Shown: positions 9,533-19,078 of the stretch, piece by piece
How positions within the stretch are numbered: position 1 is the first letter of the stretch
Layout of the letters: every line of letters starts with the position of its first letter
Assembly: GCA_900556415.1 (NCBI GenBank)
Contig: USOU01000006.1
Coordinates: 1-53,518 of the forward strand
Origin: an uncultured Collinsella sp.
GTDB lineage: Bacteria > Actinomycetota > Coriobacteriia > Coriobacteriales > Coriobacteriaceae
Reading direction: 5' to 3'
DNA: 53,518 bases
Program-made: the position numbers and the translations under genes
Notes under the pieces: generated by a model
The model's database searches: none
Seen by the model: only the letters and a program-made list of their open reading frames with translations
What the model was told of the DNA's origin: nothing

Positions 9533-9561
9533 TTGACCACGAACAGCCGTTCGTTTATTAT
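9533..9561 (+). promoter_or_regulatory. recA promoter with embedded LexA box
   Basis: The -35 TTGACC (9533-9538) and the -10 TATTAT (9556-9561) are separated by exactly 17 bases. Within that spacer lies a perfect Gram-positive type LexA operator, CGAACAGCCGTTCG (9540-9553). Bound LexA would therefore block polymerase directly. Confidence 0.88.
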
Positions 9562-9591
9562 CGATGCAGGTTGTTAAGAGGAGGGCTTTCC

Positions 9592-10752
9592 ATGGCCAAG
9601 AATTCAGGTCCTGTACGTACCGTCCATGCACGTACGACGGGTAAAGAGCGCGACGAGATGATCGCCACCACTAAGGCCGAGATCGAGAAGAAGTTCGGCC
9701 AGGGCTCCATTATGAGGTATGGCGACGGCGGTCCCGAACTCGAGGTCGAGGCCATTCCCACCGGTGCCCTGTCGCTCGATGCCGCTTTGGGCATCGGTGG
9801 CGTTCCGCGTGGCCGTATCGTCGAGATTTACGGCCCCGAGTCCTCCGGTAAGACCACGCTGTCGCTCGAGATCTTGGCCGAGGCGCAGGCCATGGGTGGC
9901 GTTGTGGCGTTTATCGATGCCGAGCATGCGCTCGACCCCACCTATGCCGCACGCATTGGAGTAGATATCGACGAGGTGCTCATTTCCCAGCCCGATACGG
10001 GTGAGCAGGCACTCGAGATCGTTGACATGCTCGTGCGCTCCGGCGCTATCGATGCTATCGTCGTCGACTCTGTCGCCGCGCTCACCCCGCGTGCCGAGAT
10101 CGAGGGCGAAATCGGCGATACCACGGTTGGCCTGCAGGCACGTCTGATGAGTCAGGCGCTCCGCAAGCTCGCCGGCTCGCTCTCTAAGTCCAATACGACG
10201 TGCATCTTCATTAACCAGCTGCGCGAGAAGATCGGCGTGATGTTCGGCAACCCCGAGACCACGACGGGCGGCCGTGCGCTTAAGTTCTTCTCTTCTGTGC
10301 GTATCGACATCCGTCGCATCGACAGCATTAAGCTCAAGGACGAGGTCATTGGCAACCGCGTGCGCGCCAAGGTGGTCAAGAACAAGGTGGCTGCTCCGTT
10401 CCGCTCGGCCGAGTTCGACATCATGTACGGGACGGGCATCTCCAAGGAGGGCTCGATTCTGGATATGGCTGTCGAATACGACATCTGCAAAAAGACGGGC
10501 TCGTGGTTTGCGTACGGCGAGGATAAGCTCGGCAACGGCCGCGAAGCAGCTAAGACGTTCTTGCGCGAGCACCCCGATTGCGCCGACGAGATCGAGCATA
10601 AGGTTCGTCTTGCCTGCGGTCTTGAGTATGACGACGATGCACCCTCCGAGGTTGAGCTTACTGACCAGACACTGGGGGAGCAGCCGGCAAATGATGGGTT
10701 TGACGAGCTCTATGCCATCGACGGCTCCGCAATGCTCGACGACGATGAGTAG
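9592..10752 (+). CDS. recA: recombinase RecA
   Basis: Strand-exchange ATPase and co-protease for LexA self-cleavage; 386 residues from the ATG at 9592, which has a strong AGAGGAGG site. Walker A GPESSGKT is at residues 81-88, and the conserved [19 protein letters not shown] block of the DNA-binding L2 loop region is intact. An acidic C-terminal tail is present. The longer open frame from 9571 is rejected because it overlaps the binding site. The promoter is LexA-controlled, and recX follows after 11 bases. Confidence 0.98.
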   Translation: MAKNSGPVRTVHARTTGKERDEMIATTKAEIEKKFGQGSIMRYGDGGPELEVEAIPTGALSLDAALGIGGVPRGRIVEIYGPESSGKTTLSLEILAEAQAMGGVVAFIDAEHALDPTYAARIGVDIDEVLISQPDTGEQALEIVDMLVRSGAIDAIVVDSVAALTPRAEIEGEIGDTTVGLQARLMSQALRKLAGSLSKSNTTCIFINQLREKIGVMFGNPETTTGGRALKFFSSVRIDIRRIDSIKLKDEVIGNRVRAKVVKNKVAAPFRSAEFDIMYGTGISKEGSILDMAVEYDICKKTGSWFAYGEDKLGNGREAAKTFLREHPDCADEIEHKVRLACGLEYDDDAPSEVELTDQTLGEQPANDGFDELYAIDGSAMLDDDE

Positions 10753-10763
10753 CGGTTGCTGCC

Positions 10764-11456
10764 ATGTCGTATACCGTGACCGAGGCTACGGTCGTTTTTC
10801 CCGATAAGAAGGCGCCCTCCTCGTTTTCGATCGGCTACGCTTCCAAAAAGCCCTGTGCGCATATCGATTGCGATCTTGAGGGCGGCTTTCAACGCAGTAT
10901 CTGGATTCCCACACGCGTGGCGCGTCAGTACGTTAAAAACCGCCCCGAGTTGCCCTGTGACTGGGATGCCTTTCGTGAGTCCGTTGAGCTTATTGAGCGT
11001 AAGTGCGCCCTCACCATGGTGACCGAGATGCTTTCGCGCCGCGATCATGCAACGGGCGAAGTGCGCGACAAGCTTGCTTGCTATGGTTTTCGTCAGCCGG
11101 CAATCGATTTCGCCGTTTCTCGTGCCACCGAGTACCGTTTTTTGGATGAGAATCGCTTCTGCGCCTATTTTATCGAGGAGCGTAAGCGCCGTGGATGGGG
11201 GCAGCGCAAGATCGAGACCGAGCTCAGGCGTCGCCATGTGACCCTCGAGGACATTCCCGGATATCCGGAACAGTATTTTGCCGCCGAAGACGACTTGGAG
11301 CGTGCTTTCGCGCTGCTTTCCAAGCGCCGCGTTCCCGAAACACGCGGCTTTGAGAAGCTCGTTCGTTTTTTAATGGGCAAGGGTTTTTCGTATCACATTG
11401 CCGCCGATGCCGCCAAAGCCCGTATCGATGCCGAAAACGAGGAATGCGCCGTTTAG
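10764..11456 (+). CDS. recX: regulatory protein RecX
   Basis: 230 residues. RecX binds RecA filaments and modulates their activity in the cytoplasm. The protein shows repeated three-helix RecX modules: blocks around LSRRDHATGEVRDKLACYGF, YRFLDENRFCAYFIEERKRR and GWGQRKIETELRRR. It has an N-terminal extension of about 70 residues that I cannot assign. It starts 11 bases after recA, so it shares the SOS promoter. Confidence 0.9.
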   Translation: MSYTVTEATVVFPDKKAPSSFSIGYASKKPCAHIDCDLEGGFQRSIWIPTRVARQYVKNRPELPCDWDAFRESVELIERKCALTMVTEMLSRRDHATGEVRDKLACYGFRQPAIDFAVSRATEYRFLDENRFCAYFIEERKRRGWGQRKIETELRRRHVTLEDIPGYPEQYFAAEDDLERAFALLSKRRVPETRGFEKLVRFLMGKGFSYHIAADAAKARIDAENEECAV

Positions 11457-11714
11457 GGGCCGACCATCGTCCGTTTTGACCGTTCACCGTTTACTTGCCC
11501 CCGCGCCGGGTTGGTTTATTTGACAGTTGCTGCCGTTCAACGTACGATAAATATCGTCATTTGCTTTGTGATATGTGCTCATCTTTGATGAGTTTGTTTA
11601 TATGTTTCTTTGTATCCGACCCGCATAAGCTGCGCCCATATTACTCAAATGTCGCGAGCCGTTCGTAAGGACGGTTCGCTTTGTTATGTAACGAATCCAT
11701 AAAAAGGAGTGAGC
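11457..11714 (+). other. recX-rny intergenic region with hairpin
   Basis: No gene is seen. A hairpin with arms at 11654-11662 and 11671-11679 (9 base pairs, one G-U) is followed by TTTGTT. It could end recX transcripts or act as a leader element of rny, whose AAAGGAG site is at 11703-11709. Confidence 0.45.
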
Positions 11715-13268
11715 ATGCCTATCTTTGCAGCAGCGCTCGTTGGCATCCTTGTGGGTGCCGTCGTCGCCATTGCCTACATGCGCACCGCCAAGCAGGGTAG
11801 TCTTCACGAGGCCGATGAAAAGATTCAATCGGCACATGCACAGGCTGAGTCCCTGATCGGTGATGCAAAGCGTCAGGCCGATACCCTCAAAAAAGAGGCT
11901 CTGCTTGAGGCCAAGGAAGAGATCATCAAGAATAAGCAGGCTGCCGAGGCCGAGGACAAGCAGCGTAAGAGCGAGATTCGTACGCTCGAGAATCGCGTGA
12001 TGCAGCGCGAGGAGTCCCTCGATCGCCGTAACGATGCCCTCGATAAGCGCGAGCACCAGCTGTCCAGCCAGGCCGGCCAGGTCGAGAAGCGCTCCCGTGA
12101 GCTTGAGGAGCTCTGTGCCAAGCAGACCTCCGAGCTCGAGCGTATCGCCGACCTTACCCGCGAGGATGCCCATAAAGAGCTGCTCGACAAGGTGCGTGGC
12201 GAGGTTACCCATGAGGCAGCCACCATCATTCGCGAGTCCGAGCAGCAGGTTCGCGCGGAGTGCCATAAGACCGCCCAGGAGATCTTGTCCCTGGCGATTC
12301 AGCGCTGCGCCGCCGATCACACCGCCGAGGTCACCGTTACCTCCGTGCATATTCCTTCTGACGACCTGAAGGGCCGCATCATCGGCCGCGAGGGCCGCAA
12401 CATCCGCACCTTCGAGCAGGTGTCCGGCGTCAACCTCGTGATCGACGACACGCCTGAGACGGTAGTGCTCTCGAGCTTCGATCCCGTCCGTCGCGAGACT
12501 GCTCGCGTCGCTCTCGAGAACCTCATCGCCGACGGCCGTATTCACCCCGCCCGCATCGAGGAGATGTATCACAAGGCTGCCGACCTGGTTCAGCAGCGCG
12601 TGCGCGAGGCTGGCGAGCAGGCCGCCTTCGATACCGGTATCCACGACCTGCACCCCGAGATCGTCAAGACCCTGGGTGCCCTGCGCTACCGCACTTCGTT
12701 TGGCCAGAACGTGCTCCAGCACTCCCTCGAGGTCTCCGACCTGTGCGGTGTGATGGCTTCCGAGCTTGGTCTCGACGTTGTGACGGCCAAGCGCGCCGGT
12801 CTGCTGCACGACCTCGGCAAGGCAATCGATCATGACGTCGAGGGTCCGCATGCCGTTATTGGCGCCGAGCTCGCCCGCCGCTATGGCGAGAAGCCCGTTA
12901 TCGTTCACGCCATCGAGGCCCATCACGCCGACGTCGACCCCAATACGGTGCTCGACGTCCTCGTTCAGGCCGCCGATGCTGTCTCTGCCTCTCGCCCCGG
13001 TGCCCGCCGCGAGTCGGCCGAGAACTATATCAAGCGCCTTGAGAAGCTCGAGGAGATCGCCAACTCCCATGACGGTGTCGAGCGTACCTATGCCATGCAG
13101 GCCGGTCGCGAGGTTCACGTTATGGTGCAGCCGGACAAGATTTCCGACGCCCAGTCCACGGTTTTGGCTCACGATATCGCCCATCAGATCGAGGAAGAGA
13201 TGGAGTATCCCGGTCAGGTTCGCGTTGTCGTGATTCGCGAGAGCCGCGCCGTCGATATCGCTAAATAA
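11715..13268 (+). CDS. rny: ribonuclease Y
   Basis: Membrane-anchored endoribonuclease that starts bulk mRNA decay; 517 residues. It has an N-terminal transmembrane helix (about 2-22), a long charged coiled coil (about 30-195), a KH RNA-binding domain with [16 protein letters not shown] (about 215-270), and an HD phosphohydrolase domain with the HD pair H365-D366 in [12 protein letters not shown]. The ATG at 11715 is chosen because AAAGGAG is correctly spaced; the GTG at 11709 overlaps that site. The next gene follows after one base. Confidence 0.97.
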   Translation: MPIFAAALVGILVGAVVAIAYMRTAKQGSLHEADEKIQSAHAQAESLIGDAKRQADTLKKEALLEAKEEIIKNKQAAEAEDKQRKSEIRTLENRVMQREESLDRRNDALDKREHQLSSQAGQVEKRSRELEELCAKQTSELERIADLTREDAHKELLDKVRGEVTHEAATIIRESEQQVRAECHKTAQEILSLAIQRCAADHTAEVTVTSVHIPSDDLKGRIIGREGRNIRTFEQVSGVNLVIDDTPETVVLSSFDPVRRETARVALENLIADGRIHPARIEEMYHKAADLVQQRVREAGEQAAFDTGIHDLHPEIVKTLGALRYRTSFGQNVLQHSLEVSDLCGVMASELGLDVVTAKRAGLLHDLGKAIDHDVEGPHAVIGAELARRYGEKPVIVHAIEAHHADVDPNTVLDVLVQAADAVSASRPGARRESAENYIKRLEKLEEIANSHDGVERTYAMQAGREVHVMVQPDKISDAQSTVLAHDIAHQIEEEMEYPGQVRVVVIRESRAVDIAK

Positions 13269-13269
13269 C

Positions 13270-14355
13270 ATGAGCGACGCGAACGAGCTCATCTCATTTA
13301 TCGCGTCGATGTCGGGGGAGGGCAACCTTCGCGTCGAGGAAAACCTTGGCGAGGGGTATGTCCGCCTCCGCGTTTCGGAGGCCGAGCGGCGTCAGGCAAA
13401 ACACGACATTCAGCATGTCGAGGATATCGTCATCGAAATGCTTCGCAATGCTCGTGATGCCGGCGCCGATAAGGTCTATCTCGCCACGACCAAGGAAGAC
13501 GGCGTCCGCACGCTCGTTTTCCTGGATAACGGTTCGGGCGTGCCGCAGGACATGCAAGAGCGCATTTTCGATGCTCGCGTCACCTCTAAGCTCGAGAGCA
13601 TGAAGATGGATCGCTGGGGTGTTCACGGACGAGGCATGGCTCTGTTCTCGATCAAGCAGAACACCGACGAGGCTCGCGTCGTCACGTCAGGCGTTGACCT
13701 TGGCTCTGCCTTTAAGGTGACCGTCGCCACTGACCGCCTCAGCGAGCGTGCCGATCAGTCCAGCTGGCCCCAGGCCGTCAAGGACGAGGACGGTCATTAC
13801 GTGTGCGCCCGCGGTCCCCACAACATTATTCGCGCCGCCTGCGAGTTTGCCCTCGAGGAGCTGCGCGCCTGTGATGTCTATCTGGGTTCTCCGTCCGAAA
13901 TCGCCGCGACACTGCATGCGCAGGCGTCCTGTCGCCTCGATGCGTCCCGTCTTTTGTTTATTGATGACGAAGCCGAGCTTCCTGTGGTCGATCGACTGGG
14001 GCTTGCATCGGATGCAGAGGACTTTATCCGTATCTGTTCGAGTCTTGGTCTTGAGATGTCCGAGCGTACGGCCCATCGTATCTTGGCTGGGCAGATTAAG
14101 CCCGTTCGCGGCGTGACCGCGCGCCTCCTTCGTGAGCGCGACTCGTCCTCGCGTGCGTCCACTCCGGTCGATCTTGCCAAGGACCGCCGTGGGTTGCGCA
14201 TTGCCAAGGACGATATGGCACAGTTCTCACGAGCTGTTGAGCGTGACTTTAACGACCTTGCCGCTCGGTATTACCTCAACCTCTGCGGCGACCCTAAGAT
14301 TCGTGTTTCACGTGACCGTATCACCGTGACGTTCGATCTTGCCAAAGAGGAATAG
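13270..14355 (+). CDS. GHKL-type ATP-binding protein of unknown role
   Basis: 361 residues with a Bergerat ATPase fold: an N-box-like IVIEMLRNARDAGAD (about 51-65), DNGSGVP (about 86-92) and GVHGRGMALFS (about 117-127). I see no histidine-kinase dimerisation helix, receiver or membrane segment, so it is more like an Hsp90/MutL-type or stand-alone GHKL ATPase. The C-terminal half (about 200-361) has no domain I recognise. It starts one base after rny and precedes spoVS, which suggests an RNA-decay or developmental regulatory link, but no function can be assigned. Confidence 0.75.
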   Translation: MSDANELISFIASMSGEGNLRVEENLGEGYVRLRVSEAERRQAKHDIQHVEDIVIEMLRNARDAGADKVYLATTKEDGVRTLVFLDNGSGVPQDMQERIFDARVTSKLESMKMDRWGVHGRGMALFSIKQNTDEARVVTSGVDLGSAFKVTVATDRLSERADQSSWPQAVKDEDGHYVCARGPHNIIRAACEFALEELRACDVYLGSPSEIAATLHAQASCRLDASRLLFIDDEAELPVVDRLGLASDAEDFIRICSSLGLEMSERTAHRILAGQIKPVRGVTARLLRERDSSSRASTPVDLAKDRRGLRIAKDDMAQFSRAVERDFNDLAARYYLNLCGDPKIRVSRDRITVTFDLAKEE

Positions 14356-14361
14356 CATCTT

Positions 14362-14379
14362 TACCGAGTCCGCTCGGTA
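14362..14379 (+). other. hairpin between GHKL gene and spoVS
   Basis: Perfect stem TACCGAG / CTCGGTA with a 4-base loop, directly after the GHKL gene. There is no T-run, so it may be a processing or stability element rather than a terminator. Confidence 0.4.
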
Positions 14380-14429
14380 CGATACAGTTATTGCAGTTAA
14401 AACGTACTTTTAAACGCAGGAGTTTCTTC

Positions 14430-14747
14430 ATGGATTGCCTGAAGGTATCAAGCAAATCATCACCCGCGTCCGTAGCCGGCGCCATTGCCGGTATGGTCAA
14501 AGATGGCGTACCCGTCAATATTCAGTGTGTCGGTGCCGGTGCCGTCAACCAGGCCATTAAGGCCGTGGCTATTGCGCGCGGCTTTTTGATTCCCACGGGC
14601 TTCGATATCTCCTGCGCGCCGGTGTTCTCCGATATTCTCATCAATGGGGAATCTCGCACGGCGATCCGTCTCTCTATTTACGTTCATCAAATCAATCGAG
14701 CCGCCATGGATAACGTCGTTGTTGATGACGTTAAGCCCGTGGCGTAA
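14430..14747 (+). CDS. spoVS: stage V sporulation protein S family
   Basis: 105 residues of Alba-like SpoVS fold with the conserved blocks LKVSSKSSPASVAGAIAGM, GAGAVNQAIKAVAIARGF and ESRTAIRLS. SpoVS in Bacillus affects engulfment and coat assembly, but the family occurs in many non-sporulating bacteria as a probable nucleic-acid-binding regulator. The ATG at 14430 follows GCAGGAG. The protein carries a C-terminal extension of about 15 residues beyond the core. It sits between a GHKL ATPase and miaB. Confidence 0.93.
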   Translation: MDCLKVSSKSSPASVAGAIAGMVKDGVPVNIQCVGAGAVNQAIKAVAIARGFLIPTGFDISCAPVFSDILINGESRTAIRLSIYVHQINRAAMDNVVVDDVKPVA

Positions 14748-14791
14748 CGTTTGCTTAGTTTGATTTGCCTTCATCGTTAGGACACATGCAT

Positions 14792-16162
14792 ATGGACCAG
14801 CGTTCCGCACGCGAAATTCTTGCCGGTAAAACCTACTTTATCCGCACGTTTGGCTGTCAGATGAATCAGCACGATTCCGAGCGCGTGAGCGGCTTGCTTG
14901 ATTCATATGGCTGCCTTATGGCGCTCGATCCCGAGCATGCCGATATCGTCGTCTTTATGACGTGCTGCGTGCGCGAGGCCGCCGATACGCGCCTGTACGG
15001 TCAATGCAATTCCTGCAAAAGCCTGCCGCCTTCGCCCTCGGGCAAGCGAGTGGTTGCTGTAGGCGGTTGTATCGCCCAGCGCGACGGTGAGGGACTGCTT
15101 ACCAACGTCGACAACGTCAACGTCATTTTTGGCACGCATTCCATCGCACATGTGGCTGAGCTCATTGCCGAGGCATTCCTGGATGGCAAGCGTCATATCC
15201 GCACCAATGAGCATGAGGACACGGATGCCATGAGCATGCCGTGGCATCGTGAGACCCAGTATCACGCCTGGGTGCCCATCATGACGGGCTGCAACAATTT
15301 CTGCACCTATTGCATCGTGCCGTATGTGCGCGGCCGCGAAAAGAGCCGCCCCTTCGAGGAGATTGTCGATGAGGTGACCGGTCTGGTACGCCAGGGCGTG
15401 CGCGAGATCACGCTGCTGGGCCAAAACGTTAACTCGTATGGCCGCGATCTGTTTGGGAAGCCGCGCTTTGCCGACCTGCTGCGCGCCGTTGGCGATACGG
15501 GCGTGGAGCGCATCTTCTTTACATCCTCGCATCCCAAGGACCTACTGCCCGAGACTATCGACGCCATGGCCGAGACACCTGCCGTCATGCCGCAGCTGCA
15601 CCTGGCCGTTCAGTCGGGCTCGACGCGTATTCTCAAAGAGATGAATCGTCGCTACACGCGCGAGGACTATTTGGGGCTCGTCGATCGCATTCGCAATCGC
15701 ATGCCCGACATTGCGCTTTCGACTGATATTATCGTGGGCTTCCCGGGCGAGACCGAGGAAGACTTTGAGCAGACGCTCTCGCTTGCCGAGACGGTCCGCT
15801 ATGCGCAGGCCTACACCTTCATTTACTCCAAGCGCGCTGGTACCCCGGCCGCCGAGATTGATGATCCCACACCGCACGAGGTCATCCTTGAGCGCTTTAA
15901 CCGTCTGGTCAAGGTTATCGAGACGACAGCGCACGAGTACAACCAGGGTGAGCTCCATACCGTGGTGCCGGCGCTCATTGAGGGTACGAGTAAAAAGAAC
16001 GATGCGGTGCTGCTGGGCAAGAGCCCCAAGAATCAGACCGTTCATGCGCCCATTCCCGAGGGATATAGCATCGACCAGCTTGTCGGTAAGATCGTTGATG
16101 TTGACGTCGACGTTGCTAAGACGTGGTATTTGTCAGGCTCCGTTGTGGGTGAGCCGCGCTAA
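14792..16162 (+). CDS. miaB: tRNA-2-methylthio-N6-dimethylallyladenosine synthase MiaB
   Basis: Radical-SAM enzyme that adds the methylthio group to i6A37 of tRNAs reading U-starting codons; 456 residues. The UPF0004 N-terminus contains TFGCQMNQHDSE. The radical-SAM cysteines are C167, C171 and C174 in CNNFCTYC, followed by the MiaB-typical VRGREKSR. A TRAM domain is at the end. Of two close ATGs (14786 and 14792) the second is chosen, since AGGA at 14779-14782 is too close to the first. Its stop overlaps the miaA start (TAATG), pairing the two enzymes that act in sequence on the same base. Confidence 0.96.
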   Translation: MDQRSAREILAGKTYFIRTFGCQMNQHDSERVSGLLDSYGCLMALDPEHADIVVFMTCCVREAADTRLYGQCNSCKSLPPSPSGKRVVAVGGCIAQRDGEGLLTNVDNVNVIFGTHSIAHVAELIAEAFLDGKRHIRTNEHEDTDAMSMPWHRETQYHAWVPIMTGCNNFCTYCIVPYVRGREKSRPFEEIVDEVTGLVRQGVREITLLGQNVNSYGRDLFGKPRFADLLRAVGDTGVERIFFTSSHPKDLLPETIDAMAETPAVMPQLHLAVQSGSTRILKEMNRRYTREDYLGLVDRIRNRMPDIALSTDIIVGFPGETEEDFEQTLSLAETVRYAQAYTFIYSKRAGTPAAEIDDPTPHEVILERFNRLVKVIETTAHEYNQGELHTVVPALIEGTSKKNDAVLLGKSPKNQTVHAPIPEGYSIDQLVGKIVDVDVDVAKTWYLSGSVVGEPR

Positions 16163-17100
16163 TGATTTCTCCCGGGGCAGGTCTTTCCGCCGTTGCGATC
16201 GTCGGTCCGACTGCGGTTGGTAAAAGTGACGTCGCTGACCGTTTGGCCGCTCGCCTTTCGTCTGAAGTGCTGTCGTGCGATGCGATGCAAATCTATCGCG
16301 GTATGGATATCGGCACCGCAAAGATGACGCCCGATGAGTGTACGGCGCCTCTGCGTCTCGTTGACATCGTAGAGCCGGGCGTCGCGTACTCTGCGGCGCT
16401 TTACCAGGCAGACGCTCGCGCGCATGTTGAGCGCCTGCTCGGGTCTGGACGTCTTCCGGTGTTTTGCGGGGGTACGGGCCTGTATCTCAAGGCCGCCCTC
16501 GATGAGATGGATTTTCCCTCGGGAGAACTTGAGGACGATCGCCGTGCGGGTTATCAGGAACTTGCCGAGCGCATTGGTGAGGAAGCGCTGCATAAGCTGC
16601 TTGCCGAGCGCGATCCTGAGTCTGCCGCGGTCATTCATCCTCATAATGTGCGCCGCGTGATTCGTGCGCTCGAAATGCATGATGACGGCGTTTCCTACGC
16701 ACAGCAAAAGTCACAGTTTAGTGTTCCACGTGAGCATTATCATGCCTTGTGGTTTGGCTTGACACGCAATCGTGAGCTGCTTTACGAGCGCATTAACCTG
16801 CGCGTTGACCTCATGTTTGAGCAGGGTCTTGTTGATGAGGTCCGTGGCCTTATGGACCAGGGGCTTGAAGATGCGCTCACTTCGATGCAGGCGATTGGCT
16901 ACAAAGAAATCATTGATGCTTTTAACGGTGTGATGACTATGGATGAGGCTCGTGAACTCATTAAGATGCGTTCACGTCGCTATGCCAAGCGTCAGCTTTC
17001 GTGGTTTAAGCGCGACGATCGTATTGTGTGGTTCGATATGGACGAATATACGGTCGATGAGGTCGTTGAGGATATCTTGCATCGCATCGAGGCTGCCTGA
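16162..17100 (+). CDS. miaA: tRNA dimethylallyltransferase MiaA
   Basis: Transfers a dimethylallyl group to A37 of tRNA, making the substrate of MiaB; 312 residues, full length. The P-loop GPTAVGKS is at 15-22. The blocks LSCDAMQIYRGMDIGTAK and FCGGTGLYLKA are typical. It overlaps miaB by one base and is overlapped by hflX by one base, so the three are translationally coupled. Confidence 0.97.
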   Translation: MISPGAGLSAVAIVGPTAVGKSDVADRLAARLSSEVLSCDAMQIYRGMDIGTAKMTPDECTAPLRLVDIVEPGVAYSAALYQADARAHVERLLGSGRLPVFCGGTGLYLKAALDEMDFPSGELEDDRRAGYQELAERIGEEALHKLLAERDPESAAVIHPHNVRRVIRALEMHDDGVSYAQQKSQFSVPREHYHALWFGLTRNRELLYERINLRVDLMFEQGLVDEVRGLMDQGLEDALTSMQAIGYKEIIDAFNGVMTMDEARELIKMRSRRYAKRQLSWFKRDDRIVWFDMDEYTVDEVVEDILHRIEAA

Positions 17101-18389
17101 TGGCCCGGTTTCCCCTCGTTCCCACAGCACCCGAGCTTGAGCGTGCCATTCTTGTCGGCGTCGAGTGGCGCGACAATGCGTGGCCGCTCGATCGCTCGCT
17201 CGATGAGCTTGAGCGCCTGGCTCATACGGCTGGAGCCCAGTGCGTAGCGCGCCTGTCGCAGCGGTTGGTAAAGCCGTATCCCAAATCGTTTATCGGTTCC
17301 GGCAAGGTTGAGGAGCTGTGCGGCTTAGTGCATCGCATGGATGCCGATGTCGTTATTTTTGACGACGATCTGACGCCTTCGCAGCAGTCCTATCTGGAGA
17401 AGGCCGTGGGCGAACCGGTTAAGATCATCGATCGCACGGCGTTAATTCTTGATATTTTCGGCCTGCATGCCCAGACGCGTGAGGGTCGTCTACAGGTGCA
17501 GCTGGCGCAGCTGCAGTATCTGCTGCCTCGCTTGCGTGGCATGTGGAGCCATCTTGCCAAGGAACAGACGCGTGGCGGAATCGGTTCGCGTTTTGGACAG
17601 GGTGAGAGCCAGCTCGAGGTCGACCGACGTCTGATCCGCAACAAGATTGCCGCGCTTCGTCGCGAACTTAAACAGGTCGAACAGAGGCGTGACGTACAGT
17701 CTAAGAGTCGTATTGAGTCGCCGGCGTTTCGAGTTGCGTTGGCCGGTTATACCAATGCCGGTAAGTCGACGTTGCTCAATCGTCTGACCGGGTCTACGGT
17801 GCTTTCGCAGGATAAGCTGTTCGCCACGCTCGATCCAACGACGCGCTCGTATCGTCTTCCCGGCGGTCGCGGCATGACCATCACCGATACGGTCGGCTTT
17901 ATTCAAAAGCTGCCGCACGGTTTGGTCGATGCTTTTAAATCGACGCTGTCTGAGGTACTTGGTGCCGATTTAATCCTCAAAGTCGTGGATGCGTCCGACG
18001 AGGATTATGAGCGTCAGCTCGAGGCGGTTGATCGCGTTCTTGACGAGATCGGCGCCGGAGAGCGTCTTACACTGACCGTGTTCAATAAAATCGATTTGCT
18101 CGATAGCGTAGACCGTCTGAGTTTTAGACGCCGTTATTCCGAGGCGGTCTTGTTCTCTGCCGAGACCGGTGAGGGGCTCGACGCCTTAGTCGATCGTATT
18201 GCTCGCGAGGCAGCGGCAACGGATGTTTTGCTTTCGGCCGACATTCCGTATCGCGAAGGAGCTCTTATCACGCTTGTACACGAGCAGGGAACCCTTTTGC
18301 ATGAAGAATATCTCGAGGACGGCGTTCGCATCGTTGCAAAACTGCCTGCTCGCATTGCGCCTCGACTCGAGCGTTATCGCACGGAGTAA
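17100..18389 (+). CDS. hflX: GTPase HflX
   Basis: Ribosome-binding GTPase that splits stalled or heat-damaged ribosomes; 429 residues. The N-terminal HflX domain includes GKVEELCGLVHRMDADVVIF and the glycine-rich RGGIGSRFGQGESQLEVDR region. G1 is GYTNAGKST at 216-224, G3 DTVGF, and G4 NKID. The gene overlaps miaA by one base. Its 3' end overlaps that of the convergent membrane gene by 16 bases, with no terminator between them. Confidence 0.96.
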   Translation: MARFPLVPTAPELERAILVGVEWRDNAWPLDRSLDELERLAHTAGAQCVARLSQRLVKPYPKSFIGSGKVEELCGLVHRMDADVVIFDDDLTPSQQSYLEKAVGEPVKIIDRTALILDIFGLHAQTREGRLQVQLAQLQYLLPRLRGMWSHLAKEQTRGGIGSRFGQGESQLEVDRRLIRNKIAALRRELKQVEQRRDVQSKSRIESPAFRVALAGYTNAGKSTLLNRLTGSTVLSQDKLFATLDPTTRSYRLPGGRGMTITDTVGFIQKLPHGLVDAFKSTLSEVLGADLILKVVDASDEDYERQLEAVDRVLDEIGAGERLTLTVFNKIDLLDSVDRLSFRRRYSEAVLFSAETGEGLDALVDRIAREAAATDVLLSADIPYREGALITLVHEQGTLLHEEYLEDGVRIVAKLPARIAPRLERYRTE

Positions 18390-19078
18390 AAAAGCTCCAA
18401 AACGCCCAGAATGACGGGCTGGTGTAGCAAATAAAAGGGGAGTGCATGACGCCCCAGATCGGCCAGCGCTGGTAAGGGGTTGGCGTAGGCCCAGCTTGGG
18501 ACGGGTTTATCGATTCCTTGCACTCTGAGTGCGGTGAAGTATCCTGCGAGATACATAAAGATAAACGGGATGATGGGGTAGTAATCACCCGAGACAAACA
18601 AAGGGCTCGGAAATCCCAGCCACGCAAGGTAGGGGATTGGGTAGACCGTTTTGGGGATGCTCCAGGTGAGGGCGAACAACACAAGGCATAGGGACATGCC
18701 CCATCTCGTCGATATCTTCTTAAGGACGGGATCGGCCAACGCCACGATGCCGGTACATGCGGCCATGCAGTAGATGATGCCAAAGTTTACCGAATCGTCG
18801 ACTGAGACAAGTGTTGTTGCCAACCAGACGACGATTGCTGCCAAGGCGTATTTGGTGGCACGTTTGATATTGTTGCGCGAAAGGGTGCACATCCATCCTG
18901 CGATGAACAAAAAGACCCAGCTAATACTGGCGCGCCAGATATCCTGGAACATGCCCTGCGTAAACCAAGGCATGTTCCAGCCATAGAGGTAAGCCAAGTC
19001 ATAGCAGGCGTGAAAACCTGCCATCGAAAGCATCGTAAACCCGCGGACGGTATCAAAGATGGTGATGCGGTTTTGCAT
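18374..19078 (-). CDS. DUF1624 family membrane protein (acyltransferase-like)
   Basis: 234 residues with about seven hydrophobic helices. It matches the DUF1624/HGSNAT-like group: N-terminal RITIFDTVRGFTMLSMAGFH, a C-terminal block GRHALPFYLLHQPVI. Relatives are proposed to move acyl groups across membranes, but no substrate is known here. The ATG overlaps the lexA stop (TAATG), so it is translationally coupled to lexA and should be co-induced by DNA damage. It ends inside the 3' end of hflX on the other strand. Confidence 0.8.
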   Translation of the reverse strand: MQNRITIFDTVRGFTMLSMAGFHACYDLAYLYGWNMPWFTQGMFQDIWRASISWVFLFIAGWMCTLSRNNIKRATKYALAAIVVWLATTLVSVDDSVNFGIIYCMAACTGIVALADPVLKKISTRWGMSLCLVLFALTWSIPKTVYPIPYLAWLGFPSPLFVSGDYYPIIPFIFMYLAGYFTALRVQGIDKPVPSWAYANPLPALADLGRHALPFYLLHQPVILGVLELFYSVR

